NCBI GenBank assembly: GCA_052034115.1
Contig: JBPOIZ010000121.1
Span: 1-12,526, forward strand
DNA length: 12,526 bases
Origin: Lutibacillus sp052034115
GTDB lineage: Bacteria; Actinomycetota; Actinomycetes; Actinomycetales; Dermatophilaceae
Direction: 5' to 3'
Positions 1 to 6,249 of the stretch are shown piece by piece (position 1 is the stretch's first letter; each line of letters opens with the position of its first letter). A program made the position numbers and the translations under genes. Under the pieces are notes generated by a model. That model ran no database searches. It worked only from the letters and a program-made list of their open reading frames with translations, and was not told the DNA's origin.

Positions 1-639
1 GGCGGCGTCATCGCCGAGGAAGTGCGCCCCGGCATACCGCTGGTGGAGAAGCTCGGCCGGATCTTTACCGCGGTCGCGGGTGCGGTGCCGGTTCAGCTGG
101 ACGTCGACTGCCGAGGCGAGATCACGAGGTTCGGCGTGGACATCTGGCGCCTGTCCGCGATGAAGGGCCTGTTCCAGGACGTCGTCGAGGACAACGTGTC
201 CTACGTCAACGCCCCGCTGATCGCCGAACAGCGCGGCATCGAGGTCCGGCTCCTGACCGACCTCAACAGCGAGGAGTTCCGCAACACCACGACGCTGCGC
301 GGCGCCACCGCCGACGGCCGGATCCGCTCGGTCTCCGGCACGTTGACCGGCCCGAAGATGGTCGAGAAGCTCATCGGGATCGACGGCTATGACCTGGAGA
401 TCCCGCTGGCCGACCACCTGGGCATCTTCACGTATGTCGACCGACCCGGCGTCATCGGCACAATGGGGCGCATCTTCGGTGAGAACGGCATCAACATCGG
501 CGCCATGCAGGTCGCCCGCAACGACTCCAAGGAGAACGCCCTCGTCGTCCTGACGGCCGACACGGCCATTCCGGTCGAGGTCGCCGCGGCGGTGGCCGAG
601 GCCATCGGTTCGCAGACGTTCTCGGTCGTCAACCTCTGA
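1..639 (+). CDS. serA: D-3-phosphoglycerate dehydrogenase, C-terminal part (partial)
   Basis: The first step of phosphorylated serine biosynthesis: oxidation of 3-phosphoglycerate to 3-phosphohydroxypyruvate with NAD. Only the last 212 codons are in the window; reading is open through base 1, so the catalytic and NAD-binding domains lie upstream. What is seen begins with GGVIAEEVRPGIPLVEKLGR, followed by the intervening (ASB-like) domain, then a C-terminal ACT domain starting near HLGIFTYVDRPGVIGTMGRIF and continuing through GENGINIGAMQVAR to the stop. This is the long, type I form typical of actinobacteria such as Mycobacterium; the ACT domain is the usual site of serine feedback. The gene converges on the peroxiredoxin gene with 48 bp between stops. 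In many actinobacteria serA lies just upstream of leuB, as it does here apart from the inserted minus-strand gene. No frameshift or odd codon use seen. Confidence 0.95.
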   Translation, partial: GGVIAEEVRPGIPLVEKLGRIFTAVAGAVPVQLDVDCRGEITRFGVDIWRLSAMKGLFQDVVEDNVSYVNAPLIAEQRGIEVRLLTDLNSEEFRNTTTLRGATADGRIRSVSGTLTGPKMVEKLIGIDGYDLEIPLADHLGIFTYVDRPGVIGTMGRIFGENGINIGAMQVARNDSKENALVVLTADTAIPVEVAAAVAEAIGSQTFSVVNL

Positions 640-640
640 C

Positions 641-664
641 GGGGCGCAGGCGCACGAGGCGCCC
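641..664. terminator. Hairpin between convergent serA and peroxiredoxin genes
   Basis: GGGCGC at 642-647 pairs with GCGCCC at 659-664, leaving an 11-base loop. It lies in the 48 bp between two convergent stop codons, so it could serve as a bidirectional terminator. There is no T-tract on either side, and short GC inverted repeats arise by chance in DNA this GC-rich, so the call is weak. Confidence 0.3.
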
Positions 665-687
665 GCGCCGACGCCGGTGCCGTGTCG

Positions 688-1401
688 TCAGACGTGCAGC
701 CTGTCCTCGATCGATTGCCGTGAGAGTTCCTTGGTGCAGAAGAACCAATCGACGCACTCGACGTCTTGGTCGTGGCCGGCCATTCGCTCCTGGGCTACGC
801 CGCACGAGCCGGCCGGGGGCACGATGACTCGCTCGCCCGGTCGCCAGTCGGCAGGAGTCGCCACGCCGAAGGCATCCGCGGTCTGCAAGGCGATCACGAC
901 GCGCAGCAGTTCGTCGAAGTTCCGGCCCAAGGAGAGCGGGTAGTAGATGATCGTGCGGATGATCCCCTGGGGGTCGATGACGAACACCGCGCGAACAGCC
1001 TGGGTGGTGGCCTCGCCAGGCATGATCATCCCGTAGGCCTGAGCCACTCCCATCGAGACGTCGTCGATGAGGGGGAAGGTCACCTCGACGTCGCGCATGT
1101 CGCGGTAGACCATCTTCTCCTTGATGGTCCGCAGCCAGGCAATGTGGCTGTAGAGTCCGTCGACCGAAAGCCCGACGAGCGCGGTGTTGTGCTTGGCGAA
1201 GTCGGCCTGCATCGATGCGAAGGTCATGAACTCGCTCGTGCACACAGGGGTGAAGTCGGCGGGGTGGGAGAAGAGGATGACCCATCGGCCGGCGTAGTCG
1301 GCCGGGAAGGTGATGTCACCTTGGGTGGTTTTCGCGGTGAAGGCCGGCGCTGCGTCGCCGATACGCGGCATTGTGGGCGGGCTCGTGTCGTGGTGCTCCA
1401 T
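688..1401 (-). CDS. Peroxiredoxin, Prx6/archaeal type with extra C-terminal cysteines
   Basis: A 237-residue thiol peroxidase that would reduce hydrogen peroxide, organic peroxides or peroxynitrite in the cytoplasm. The active site HPADFTPVCTSEF places the peroxidatic Cys at 54 with Pro47 and Thr51 of the PxxxTxxC motif; the conserved Arg is probably R150 in VIDPQGIIRT. The long C-terminal arm (about 175-237) ends in VDWFFCTKEL, a signature of the archaeal-type Prx6 subfamily. Three further Cys (200, 216, 222) lie in this arm, as in archaeal enzymes that form an intramolecular disulfide, so it may not be a strict 1-Cys enzyme. The start at 1401 is chosen for its strong GAGGAG ribosome site about 7 bases upstream; the frame stays open to 1728, but that extension overlaps leuB and has no family similarity. 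It is divergent from leuB. Its reductant cannot be told from the sequence. Confidence 0.93.
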   Translation of the reverse strand: MEHHDTSPPTMPRIGDAAPAFTAKTTQGDITFPADYAGRWVILFSHPADFTPVCTSEFMTFASMQADFAKHNTALVGLSVDGLYSHIAWLRTIKEKMVYRDMRDVEVTFPLIDDVSMGVAQAYGMIMPGEATTQAVRAVFVIDPQGIIRTIIYYPLSLGRNFDELLRVVIALQTADAFGVATPADWRPGERVIVPPAGSCGVAQERMAGHDQDVECVDWFFCTKELSRQSIEDRLHV

Positions 1402-1431
1402 GGCGCTCTCCTCAACTGAATGTGCCCCGAG

Positions 1432-1447
1432 ATACCCCCCGGGGTAT
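1432..1447. promoter_or_regulatory. CsoR/FrmR-family-like operator palindrome
   Basis: ATACCCC (1432-1438), two spacer bases, then GGGGTAT (1441-1447): a perfect 7-bp inverted repeat. This arrangement is the known operator shape for the CsoR/RcnR/FrmR (DUF156) repressors that sense copper, persulfide or aldehydes. It lies 31-46 bases upstream of the peroxiredoxin start codon and covers about +1 to +16 of the transcript predicted from the adjacent promoter, a position suited to repression. No gene for such a repressor is in the window. That it controls the peroxiredoxin is inferred from position. Confidence 0.6.
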
Positions 1448-1453
1448 AGATAC

Positions 1454-1482
1454 ACCTTACGGCATATCTGGATCCTGTCTAA
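1454..1482 (-). promoter_or_regulatory. Candidate promoter of the peroxiredoxin gene
   Basis: On the minus strand, TTAGAC (1482-1477) is followed by a 17-base spacer and TAAGGT (1459-1454). The -10 fits the actinobacterial TAnnnT pattern; the -35 is a weak match to TTGACA. Transcription would start near 1447, at the edge of the ATACCCC/GGGGTAT palindrome, giving a leader of about 45 bases that ends in the GAGGAG ribosome site. Confidence 0.45.
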
Positions 1483-1485
1483 TCT
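1457..1485 (+). promoter_or_regulatory. Candidate promoter of leuB
   Basis: TTACGG (1457-1462), a 17-base spacer, then TAATCT (1480-1485). The -10 is good and the -35 weak. Transcription would start near 1492, leaving a leader of about 108 bases before the leuB start at 1601. The elements interlock with the opposite-strand promoter: each -10 overlaps the other's -35, so polymerase could occupy only one at a time. Confidence 0.35.
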
Positions 1486-1561
1486 ATGGATCGTGGATCC
1501 GACATACGGCGCGGTGGGGAGAGATACGACGCCCCGTCTACGTCGTTCACCGGATGAGATG

Positions 1562-1588
1562 CTCGTCCCAAGGGGCGAGAGCGCCCCT
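1562..1588 (+). promoter_or_regulatory. Two mutually exclusive hairpins just before leuB
   Basis: AGGGGCG (1571-1577) pairs perfectly with CGCCCCT (1582-1588) around an AGAG loop. Alternatively CTCGTCC (1562-1568) pairs with GGGCGAG (1573-1579), with one G-U pair. The two share 1573-1577 and exclude each other. The first ends 12 bases before the leuB start codon, directly beside its weak ribosome site (AGGGTG). Any regulatory role is an inference. Confidence 0.35.
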
Positions 1589-1600
1589 AGGGTGTCCGGC

Positions 1601-2668
1601 ATGGACTCCCGCGCCGACGCGACCTCGATCAACCTCGCCGTCATCGGCGGCGACGGGATCGGCCCGGAGGTGATCGCCGAGGGTCTGAAGGTCCTCCGCG
1701 CGGCCACCGCGAGCGCGGGGATCACCATCGAGACGACCGACTACGACCTCGGCGCTCGCCGCTGGCACGCCACGGGCGAGACGCTGCCGGCATCGGTCCT
1801 CGACGAGGTCCGCCGGGCCGACGCCATCTACCTCGGCGCCATCGGCGACCCGACTGTGCCCAGCGGTGTGCTCGAGCGCGGGGTTCTCTTGCCGCTGCGC
1901 TTCGCCCTGGACCACTACGTGAACCTTCGGCCCGCCAAGCTCTATCCCGGGGTGGCCAGCCCGCTCGATGTGGCCCGCGTCGCGCCGGGTGGCATCGACT
2001 TCGTCGTCGTTCGCGAGGGCACCGAGGGCCCCTACGTCGGCAATGGCGGCGCCCTGCGGGTCGGCACCCCTCACGAGATCGCCACCGAGGTCAGCGTCAA
2101 CACGGCGTATGGCGTCGAGCGCGTCGTCCGCGATGCCTTCGCCCGGGCACAAGGGCGCCCCCGCAAACACCTGACGCTGGTGCACAAGCACAACGTGCTC
2201 ACCCATGCCGGGCACCTGTGGCGGCGCACCGTCGAGGCCGTGGCGGCCGAGTTCCCGGAGGTGGAGACGGCCTACCAGCACGTCGACGCGGCGACCATCT
2301 TCCTGGCGACCGACCCGGGCCGATTCGACGTGATCGTCACCGACAACCTCTTCGGCGACATCATCACCGACCTGGCTGCGGCAATCGCCGGTGGGATCGG
2401 GCTCGCGGCGAGCGGCAACATCAACCCGGCGCGGACCACCCCCAGCATGTTCGAGCCGGTCCACGGGTCCGCCCCGGACATCGCCGGGCAGGGCAAGGCC
2501 GACCCGACAGCGGCCATCATGTCGGCGGGGATGCTGTTGGACCACCTCGGCCACGCGGAGTCGGCCGCTCGCATCGAGAGTGCCGTCGCGGTGGACCTGG
2601 CCGAGCGTGGTTCGGCCCTGCGATCCACCAGCGCCATCGGTGACGCCATCGCCGCCCGCGTCGCCTGA
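1601..2668 (+). CDS. leuB: 3-isopropylmalate dehydrogenase
   Basis: Oxidative decarboxylation of 3-isopropylmalate with NAD, the third committed step of leucine synthesis; a cytoplasmic homodimer. The 355-residue protein is the family's usual length. Seen: the N-terminal VIGGDGIGPEV (14-24), substrate arginines in LLPLRFALDHYVNLRP (R100, R110) and VVREGTEGPYVG (R138, Y145), Lys196 in HKHNVL, the metal-binding aspartates in HVDAA (D229) and TDNLFGDIITD (D248, D253), and the NAD-binding loop FEPVHGSAPDIAG (284-296). The sequence is of the actinobacterial LeuB type rather than isocitrate or tartrate dehydrogenase. The start at 1601 matches the usual N-terminal length; an in-frame ATG at 1559 with GGATGAG before it would add 14 residues that do not look like the family. 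It diverges from the peroxiredoxin gene. The hairpins and interlocked promoter upstream may affect its expression. Confidence 0.96.
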   Translation: MDSRADATSINLAVIGGDGIGPEVIAEGLKVLRAATASAGITIETTDYDLGARRWHATGETLPASVLDEVRRADAIYLGAIGDPTVPSGVLERGVLLPLRFALDHYVNLRPAKLYPGVASPLDVARVAPGGIDFVVVREGTEGPYVGNGGALRVGTPHEIATEVSVNTAYGVERVVRDAFARAQGRPRKHLTLVHKHNVLTHAGHLWRRTVEAVAAEFPEVETAYQHVDAATIFLATDPGRFDVIVTDNLFGDIITDLAAAIAGGIGLAASGNINPARTTPSMFEPVHGSAPDIAGQGKADPTAAIMSAGMLLDHLGHAESAARIESAVAVDLAERGSALRSTSAIGDAIAARVA

Positions 2669-2716
2669 CTGTCGCGGGTGGTCTGCCGCCCGTTCCGTCC
2701 ACCAGGGTCGGGGCGG

Positions 2717-2752
2717 ATGACAAGAGTGATGAGCGTCACTACGGTGTCCACA
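2717..2752 (+). promoter_or_regulatory. Leaderless promoter with a palindrome in its spacer
   Basis: ATGACA (2717-2722), exactly 17 bases, then TACGGT (2740-2745): a good sigma-A-type promoter. Seven bases past the -10 is the ATG of the next gene (2752), so the transcript would be leaderless, which fits the absence of a clear ribosome site. The spacer contains AGTGA (2725-2729), six bases, TCACT (2736-2740), a perfect 5-bp inverted repeat with the half-site spacing of CRP/FNR-family sites. A regulator bound there would overlap the polymerase and probably repress. The regulator is unknown. Confidence 0.5.
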
Positions 2753-3348
2753 TGACCCGGAGTCGCGAGCCGGCATCCGGAGCGCGCGCCTTCACCGTGT
2801 GTTCGGTGGTCGCGTTGCTCAGCGTGGCCGGTCACGCGCTCGGCGGCGGGCATCTCCCGTCGGCGGCCGCCCTGGTGGTTGCCTTCGCCGTCACCTTCCC
2901 AGCCGCTGTTCCGTTGACCCGGCGCACCCTGCGGCCGGGGCCGACGATCCTGCTCCTCGGCGTCGGGCAGCTTCTGTGGCACGTTCTGCTCACGGTGTTG
3001 ACGCCGGGCGCGTCCCACACGGCTCCGGCAGCGCCTCTCGACCACGTGGGGGGCCACAGCCACCAGGTGGGTATGGCGCTCGCCACGTCGGAGCGAGGCT
3101 TCGATCTGTCGATGACTCCGCGCATGTGGCTAGGGCACCTTCTTGGCGCGTTGCTTGTCGGCGCCGTGATCGGGCACCTCGACGCTGCGGCCGACCGGCT
3201 CTGCGAGAGCGCAACGCGTGCGCTGCGGCTTCTGGTCGTCCCCGTGGTTCGGGTCCCGGACACCGTCCGCCGCAACGTCGCCTTCGTTCCCGCCTTCGTG
3301 GGGGCGGTCCCCTATTCGAGTCTGGGCGCCCGCGCCCCACCCCGGTAG
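2752..3348 (+). CDS. Small His-rich four-helix membrane protein, function unknown
   Basis: A 198-residue integral membrane protein. Hydrophobic segments are seen at about 14-33, 37-55, 65-83 and 126-146. The loop between helices 3 and 4 contains SHTAPAAPLDHVGGHSHQVGM (His 89, 98, 102, 104) and more His lie in or at the helices (28, 34, 77, 129, 142). Several of these His and Met are spaced in a way that suggests metal binding. The C-terminal tail (from about 147) is more polar and ends in GARAPPR. I do not recognise a named family; similar small membrane proteins occur in actinobacteria beside PepSY, YcnI or CopC genes (recalled, not searched). It lies 115 bp upstream of the PepSY-TM gene on the same strand, probably in one unit. 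Metal, possibly copper, handling is inference only. Confidence 0.8.
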   Translation: MTRSREPASGARAFTVCSVVALLSVAGHALGGGHLPSAAALVVAFAVTFPAAVPLTRRTLRPGPTILLLGVGQLLWHVLLTVLTPGASHTAPAAPLDHVGGHSHQVGMALATSERGFDLSMTPRMWLGHLLGALLVGAVIGHLDAAADRLCESATRALRLLVVPVVRVPDTVRRNVAFVPAFVGAVPYSSLGARAPPR

Positions 3349-3408
3349 ATGCCCGCGCCCGGTCGCTGTGCCGGGGCTGTCTTCACTGTCCAGCGGACGC
3401 ATCATCCT

Positions 3409-3434
3409 GCGGCAGCGCCTGCGCGCTTTGCCGC
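3409..3434 (+). other. Hairpin in the leader of the PepSY gene
   Basis: GCGGC plus AGCGC (3409-3418) pairs with GCGCT plus GCCGC (3423-3427 and 3430-3434), separated by a TT bulge, with a CTGC loop: a 10-bp interrupted stem. It ends 29 bases before the PepSY-TM start codon. It has no T-tract. It might be a processing or attenuation point between the two membrane-protein genes, or a chance GC structure. Confidence 0.35.
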
Positions 3435-3463
3435 GCCCACACTCGACCATCAGGAGTCAGTTC

Positions 3464-5011
3464 ATGCCATCTATCGACCACGACGTGCCCCGCTCCGGCG
3501 GGGGCGTCCAGCTCGACTCACCGCCCACCCCCGTCAGCGAGGACACCTCGCCACGCCCGCCCCACAAGGGCAAGGCCCGCCGTCAACCGACCCCCGGACT
3601 GTTCCGGGCGTTCTGGCGGTGGCATTTCTACGCCTCGATCATCGTCATCCCGATCTTCGCCCTGCTGGCAGTCACCGGTCTGGTCATCTTGTTCAAGTGG
3701 CAGATCGACCCGGCCTTCAACCCCGGCGTGCTCACCACGACGCAGCCGGCGTTTGGCACGAAGGTGACGGCCTCGCAGCAGGAGGCCGCAGTGCTGGCGA
3801 AGTACCCCGGAGCGACGATCACCTTTGCCCAGTTCGGCTCGGACGACCGCACGACCGCGTTCACCATCGAGACCGATGACGGTGAGCAGAACGTCTACGT
3901 CGATCCGTGGACCGCAGCGGTCACGGGGGCGATCGACCCCCGATCGCTGCCGAGCAACATTGCGACGGAGATCCACGGCAAGATCATCTTCGGGACGATC
4001 TCGGACGTCGCCCTGTTCGACGACCCGGTGACGGGCGAGGAGTTCACGACCGGGAGCATCGGCGACCGGATCATCGAGCTCGCCGCCTGCTGGGCCATCG
4101 TCATGACCCTGACCGGCTATTACCTGTTCTTCCGCGGGCGCTCCGCGCGACGTCGCCGGATCGCGGCGAGTGCCAAGGGTGCCCTCACCCGGAACCGGCA
4201 CGGATGGGTCGGGGCGATCGCGGGTGTCTGGATCCTGCTGCTCGTCGCGTCGGGCCTGCCGTGGACCGGGTTGTGGGGCAGCAAGGTCCAAGGTCTGGCC
4301 ACCGGCACCAACTTCAGCCTCTGGGGCGAGGACCCAGGGGCGAGTTCGACGTTGGGGGCGGCCCGTGAGGAGGCCGGCAACACCTCCGCCCCTGCCCCCG
4401 GGGCCCAGGGCGCCGCGCCGCTACCGACCAGCGCCCACGCCGGGGGCGTCGAGGCTCGGGTCTCCCTGGACGCCATCGTGGCAACGGCCACCGCGGACGG
4501 GCTGCCCCAGCCGTTGGCCATCCTCTACCCCTCTGCTGAGGATGGCGTCTTCTCGGTCATGTCGGACATGTGGCACGACCCGGGGTCGCCGGCCTGGGCT
4601 GACACCACCAGAGAGCGGGTGGTCCACGTCGACCAGTACTCCGGCGACGTTGCCGGTCGCTACTCGTACGACGAGTACTCGCCCACGGCCAAGGCAGTGT
4701 CGCAGATGATTTCGATGCACGAGGGGCAGCGCTTCGGGTCGCTCAACTTCGTGGCCAGCGCGCTCTTCTGCGTCGCCATTCTCTTCCTGTGCGTCACCGG
4801 CCCGCTCATGTGGTGGCGTCGCCGACCCAAGGGCGGTTTCGGGGCACCGGAGGGCCGGATGCCACTGCGTGGCACGTGGTGGTTGCTCGCCGCGGTCGTC
4901 GCGCTCGGCATCTTCATGCCGCTCCTCGGAGCGTCGCTGCTTGTCGTACTCCTCATCGACAACGTCGTCACTCGTCGGTCGACGTCACCCCTCGGATCAC
5001 CGGACAGCTGA
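3464..5011 (+). CDS. PepSY-associated transmembrane protein (FoxB/PiuB-like)
   Basis: A 515-residue inner-membrane protein of the PepSY-TM family, some members of which (for example FoxB) are di-heme siderophore-iron reductases. A proline- and charge-rich cytoplasmic N-terminus (1-48) precedes helix 1 (about 52-77, RWHFYASIIVIPIFALLAV). A periplasmic PepSY-like domain (about 100-160) follows, then helices near 205-224, 250-270, 428-450 and 471-499. A second external domain lies at about 325-415, after an Ala/Gly/Pro-rich linker (290-325). His54 (RWHFYAS), His171 (EIHGKIIFG), His246 (RHGWVG) and His419 (MHEGQRFG) lie at membrane edges in the pattern expected of bis-His heme ligands. The start at 3464 has GGAG nine bases upstream. 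The pairing with the His-rich membrane protein suggests metal or heme redox work in the membrane; the substrate, iron-siderophore or copper, cannot be told. Confidence 0.85.
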   Translation: MPSIDHDVPRSGGGVQLDSPPTPVSEDTSPRPPHKGKARRQPTPGLFRAFWRWHFYASIIVIPIFALLAVTGLVILFKWQIDPAFNPGVLTTTQPAFGTKVTASQQEAAVLAKYPGATITFAQFGSDDRTTAFTIETDDGEQNVYVDPWTAAVTGAIDPRSLPSNIATEIHGKIIFGTISDVALFDDPVTGEEFTTGSIGDRIIELAACWAIVMTLTGYYLFFRGRSARRRRIAASAKGALTRNRHGWVGAIAGVWILLLVASGLPWTGLWGSKVQGLATGTNFSLWGEDPGASSTLGAAREEAGNTSAPAPGAQGAAPLPTSAHAGGVEARVSLDAIVATATADGLPQPLAILYPSAEDGVFSVMSDMWHDPGSPAWADTTRERVVHVDQYSGDVAGRYSYDEYSPTAKAVSQMISMHEGQRFGSLNFVASALFCVAILFLCVTGPLMWWRRRPKGGFGAPEGRMPLRGTWWLLAAVVALGIFMPLLGASLLVVLLIDNVVTRRSTSPLGSPDS

Positions 5012-5023
5012 TCCTGGCCACCG

Positions 5024-5059
5024 CGGTGCGACGGACGGCATACGTCGTCCGCCGCACCG
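5024..5059 (+). terminator. Strong hairpin after the PepSY gene
   Basis: CGGTGCGACGGACG (5024-5037) and CGTCCGCCGCACCG (5046-5059) form a 14-bp stem with one A-C mismatch around an 8-base loop, 12 bases after the PepSY stop and 88 before ilvE. There is no T-tract, which is common for actinobacterial terminators. It probably ends the membrane-protein unit and insulates ilvE. Confidence 0.6.
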
Positions 5060-5097
5060 TCGGTGCCGGAGGCCCGCCCGGTGTGGCTCACCGCCGA

Positions 5098-5103
5098 TAG
5101 GCT
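5098..5103 (+). promoter_or_regulatory. Candidate -10 element for ilvE
   Basis: TAGGCT within CGATAGGCTG fits the actinobacterial TAnnnT -10 pattern and lies beyond the 5024-5059 hairpin, 44 bases before the ilvE start. No convincing -35 is found 16-18 bases upstream, so the call is tentative. Confidence 0.3.
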
Positions 5104-5147
5104 GGGCTGGACCCGATCAGCGGTCCGTGCTTGAAGGAGCAGCTTCC

Positions 5148-6239
5148 GTGCCACTGACCTTCCCCATCCACCGTCGCCCCGACGTCACCGAGCCGCAGGT
5201 CATTGCGGCCGTGCACGCGAACCCTGGCTTCGGCACCCACTTCACCGACCACATGGCGCTCGCTCGGTGGACCAGCGAGGAGGGTTGGTTCGACGACGAG
5301 GTGCGTGCCTACGGCCCGTTCTCCATGGACCCGGCCTCGGCGGTCCTGCACTACGCCCAGGAGGTCTTCGAGGGCCTCAAGGCCTACCGTCGCGCTGACG
5401 GCACCGTGTGGACGTTCCGTCCTCAGATGAATGCCGAGCGACTCGCGCGCAGCGCGCAGCGCTTGGCGCTGCCGCCCTTGCCGACCGAGGACTTCCTCGC
5501 GTCGATCAAGGCCCTCGTCCAGGTCGACAAGGCGTGGGTGCCGGCGGCCGAGGGTGAGGAGAAGAGCCTCTATCTGCGCCCGTTCATGATCGCCAACGAG
5601 GCGTTCCTCGGGGTGCGCCCGGCCCGAGAGGTGCTCTACTGCGTCATCGCCTGCCCGGTCGGCTCGTACTTCGCCTCAGGCGTCAAGCCGGTCTCGATCT
5701 GGGTCTCGACCGACTTCAACCGGGCCGGCCCGGGCGGCACGGGTGCGGCCAAGTGCGGTGGCAACTATGCGGCCAGCCTGGCGGCCCAGACCCAGGCGGC
5801 CGCCTCGGGCTGCGACCAGGCTGTCTTCCTCGACACCGTCGAGCGCACGTATGTCGAGGAACTCGGCGGGATGAACGTCTTCTTCGTGACCAAGGACCGC
5901 GAGGTCGTCACTCCGGAACTCACCGGCACGATCCTTGAAGGGGTCACCCGCAGCGCCCTGCTGGCGCTGGCCGCGGACCGCGGCTTCACCCCAGTGGAGC
6001 GGCGGATCACCCTCGACGAGTGGCGGGACGGAGTGGCCAGCGGGGAGATCACCGAGGTCTTCGCCTGCGGGACGGCGGCCGTGATCACGCCGATCGGCCG
6101 GCTCGCGTGGGACGGCGGCGAGGTCATCATCAATGCCAACGAGGTGGGACCGGTCGCCACCGAGTTGCGCGGCGCTCTCCTGGACATCCAGTACGGCCGG
6201 GTTGAGGACGAACACGGATGGATGGTCCAACTCGCCTGA
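5148..6239 (+). CDS. ilvE: Branched-chain amino acid aminotransferase
   Basis: Transfers the amino group between glutamate and the 2-oxo acids of leucine, isoleucine and valine: the last step of their synthesis, PLP-dependent, cytoplasmic. The 363-residue length and sequence are those of the mycobacterial/eukaryotic type of class IV aminotransferase. Seen: ALHYAQEVFEGLKAYR-like substrate loop (as VLHYAQEVFEGLKAYR, 66-81), LYLRPFMIANEAFLGV (141-156), the PLP lysine K202 in GTGAAKCGGNYAAS, YVEELGGMNVFFV (235-247) with the conserved Glu, and FACGTAAVITPIG (305-317). It starts at GTG 5148, eight bases after an AAGGAG ribosome site. It sits between leuB upstream and cimA downstream, all three serving branched-chain amino acid synthesis. 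The HAD gene begins 10 bases after its stop, suggesting co-transcription. No oddities are seen. Confidence 0.96.
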   Translation: MPLTFPIHRRPDVTEPQVIAAVHANPGFGTHFTDHMALARWTSEEGWFDDEVRAYGPFSMDPASAVLHYAQEVFEGLKAYRRADGTVWTFRPQMNAERLARSAQRLALPPLPTEDFLASIKALVQVDKAWVPAAEGEEKSLYLRPFMIANEAFLGVRPAREVLYCVIACPVGSYFASGVKPVSIWVSTDFNRAGPGGTGAAKCGGNYAASLAAQTQAAASGCDQAVFLDTVERTYVEELGGMNVFFVTKDREVVTPELTGTILEGVTRSALLALAADRGFTPVERRITLDEWRDGVASGEITEVFACGTAAVITPIGRLAWDGGEVIINANEVGPVATELRGALLDIQYGRVEDEHGWMVQLA

Positions 6240-6249
6240 CCGGGCCGGT

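Noticed and set aside
1470..1500. Three GGATC words within 31 bases, considered as operator repeats
   Set aside because: Spacing is irregular (18 and 7 bases) and no longer shared half-site can be drawn; too little to call an operator.
1554..1673. Small ORF from ATG 1554 with Cys codons, considered as a leader peptide for leuB
   Set aside because: It does not stop before the leuB start but runs 70 bases into leuB in another frame, holds only one Leu codon before that point and has no sound ribosome site.
1402..1728. N-terminal extension of the peroxiredoxin reading frame into leuB
   Set aside because: It runs through the promoter region and into leuB, has no similarity to peroxiredoxins, and the ATG at 1401 has a strong ribosome site.
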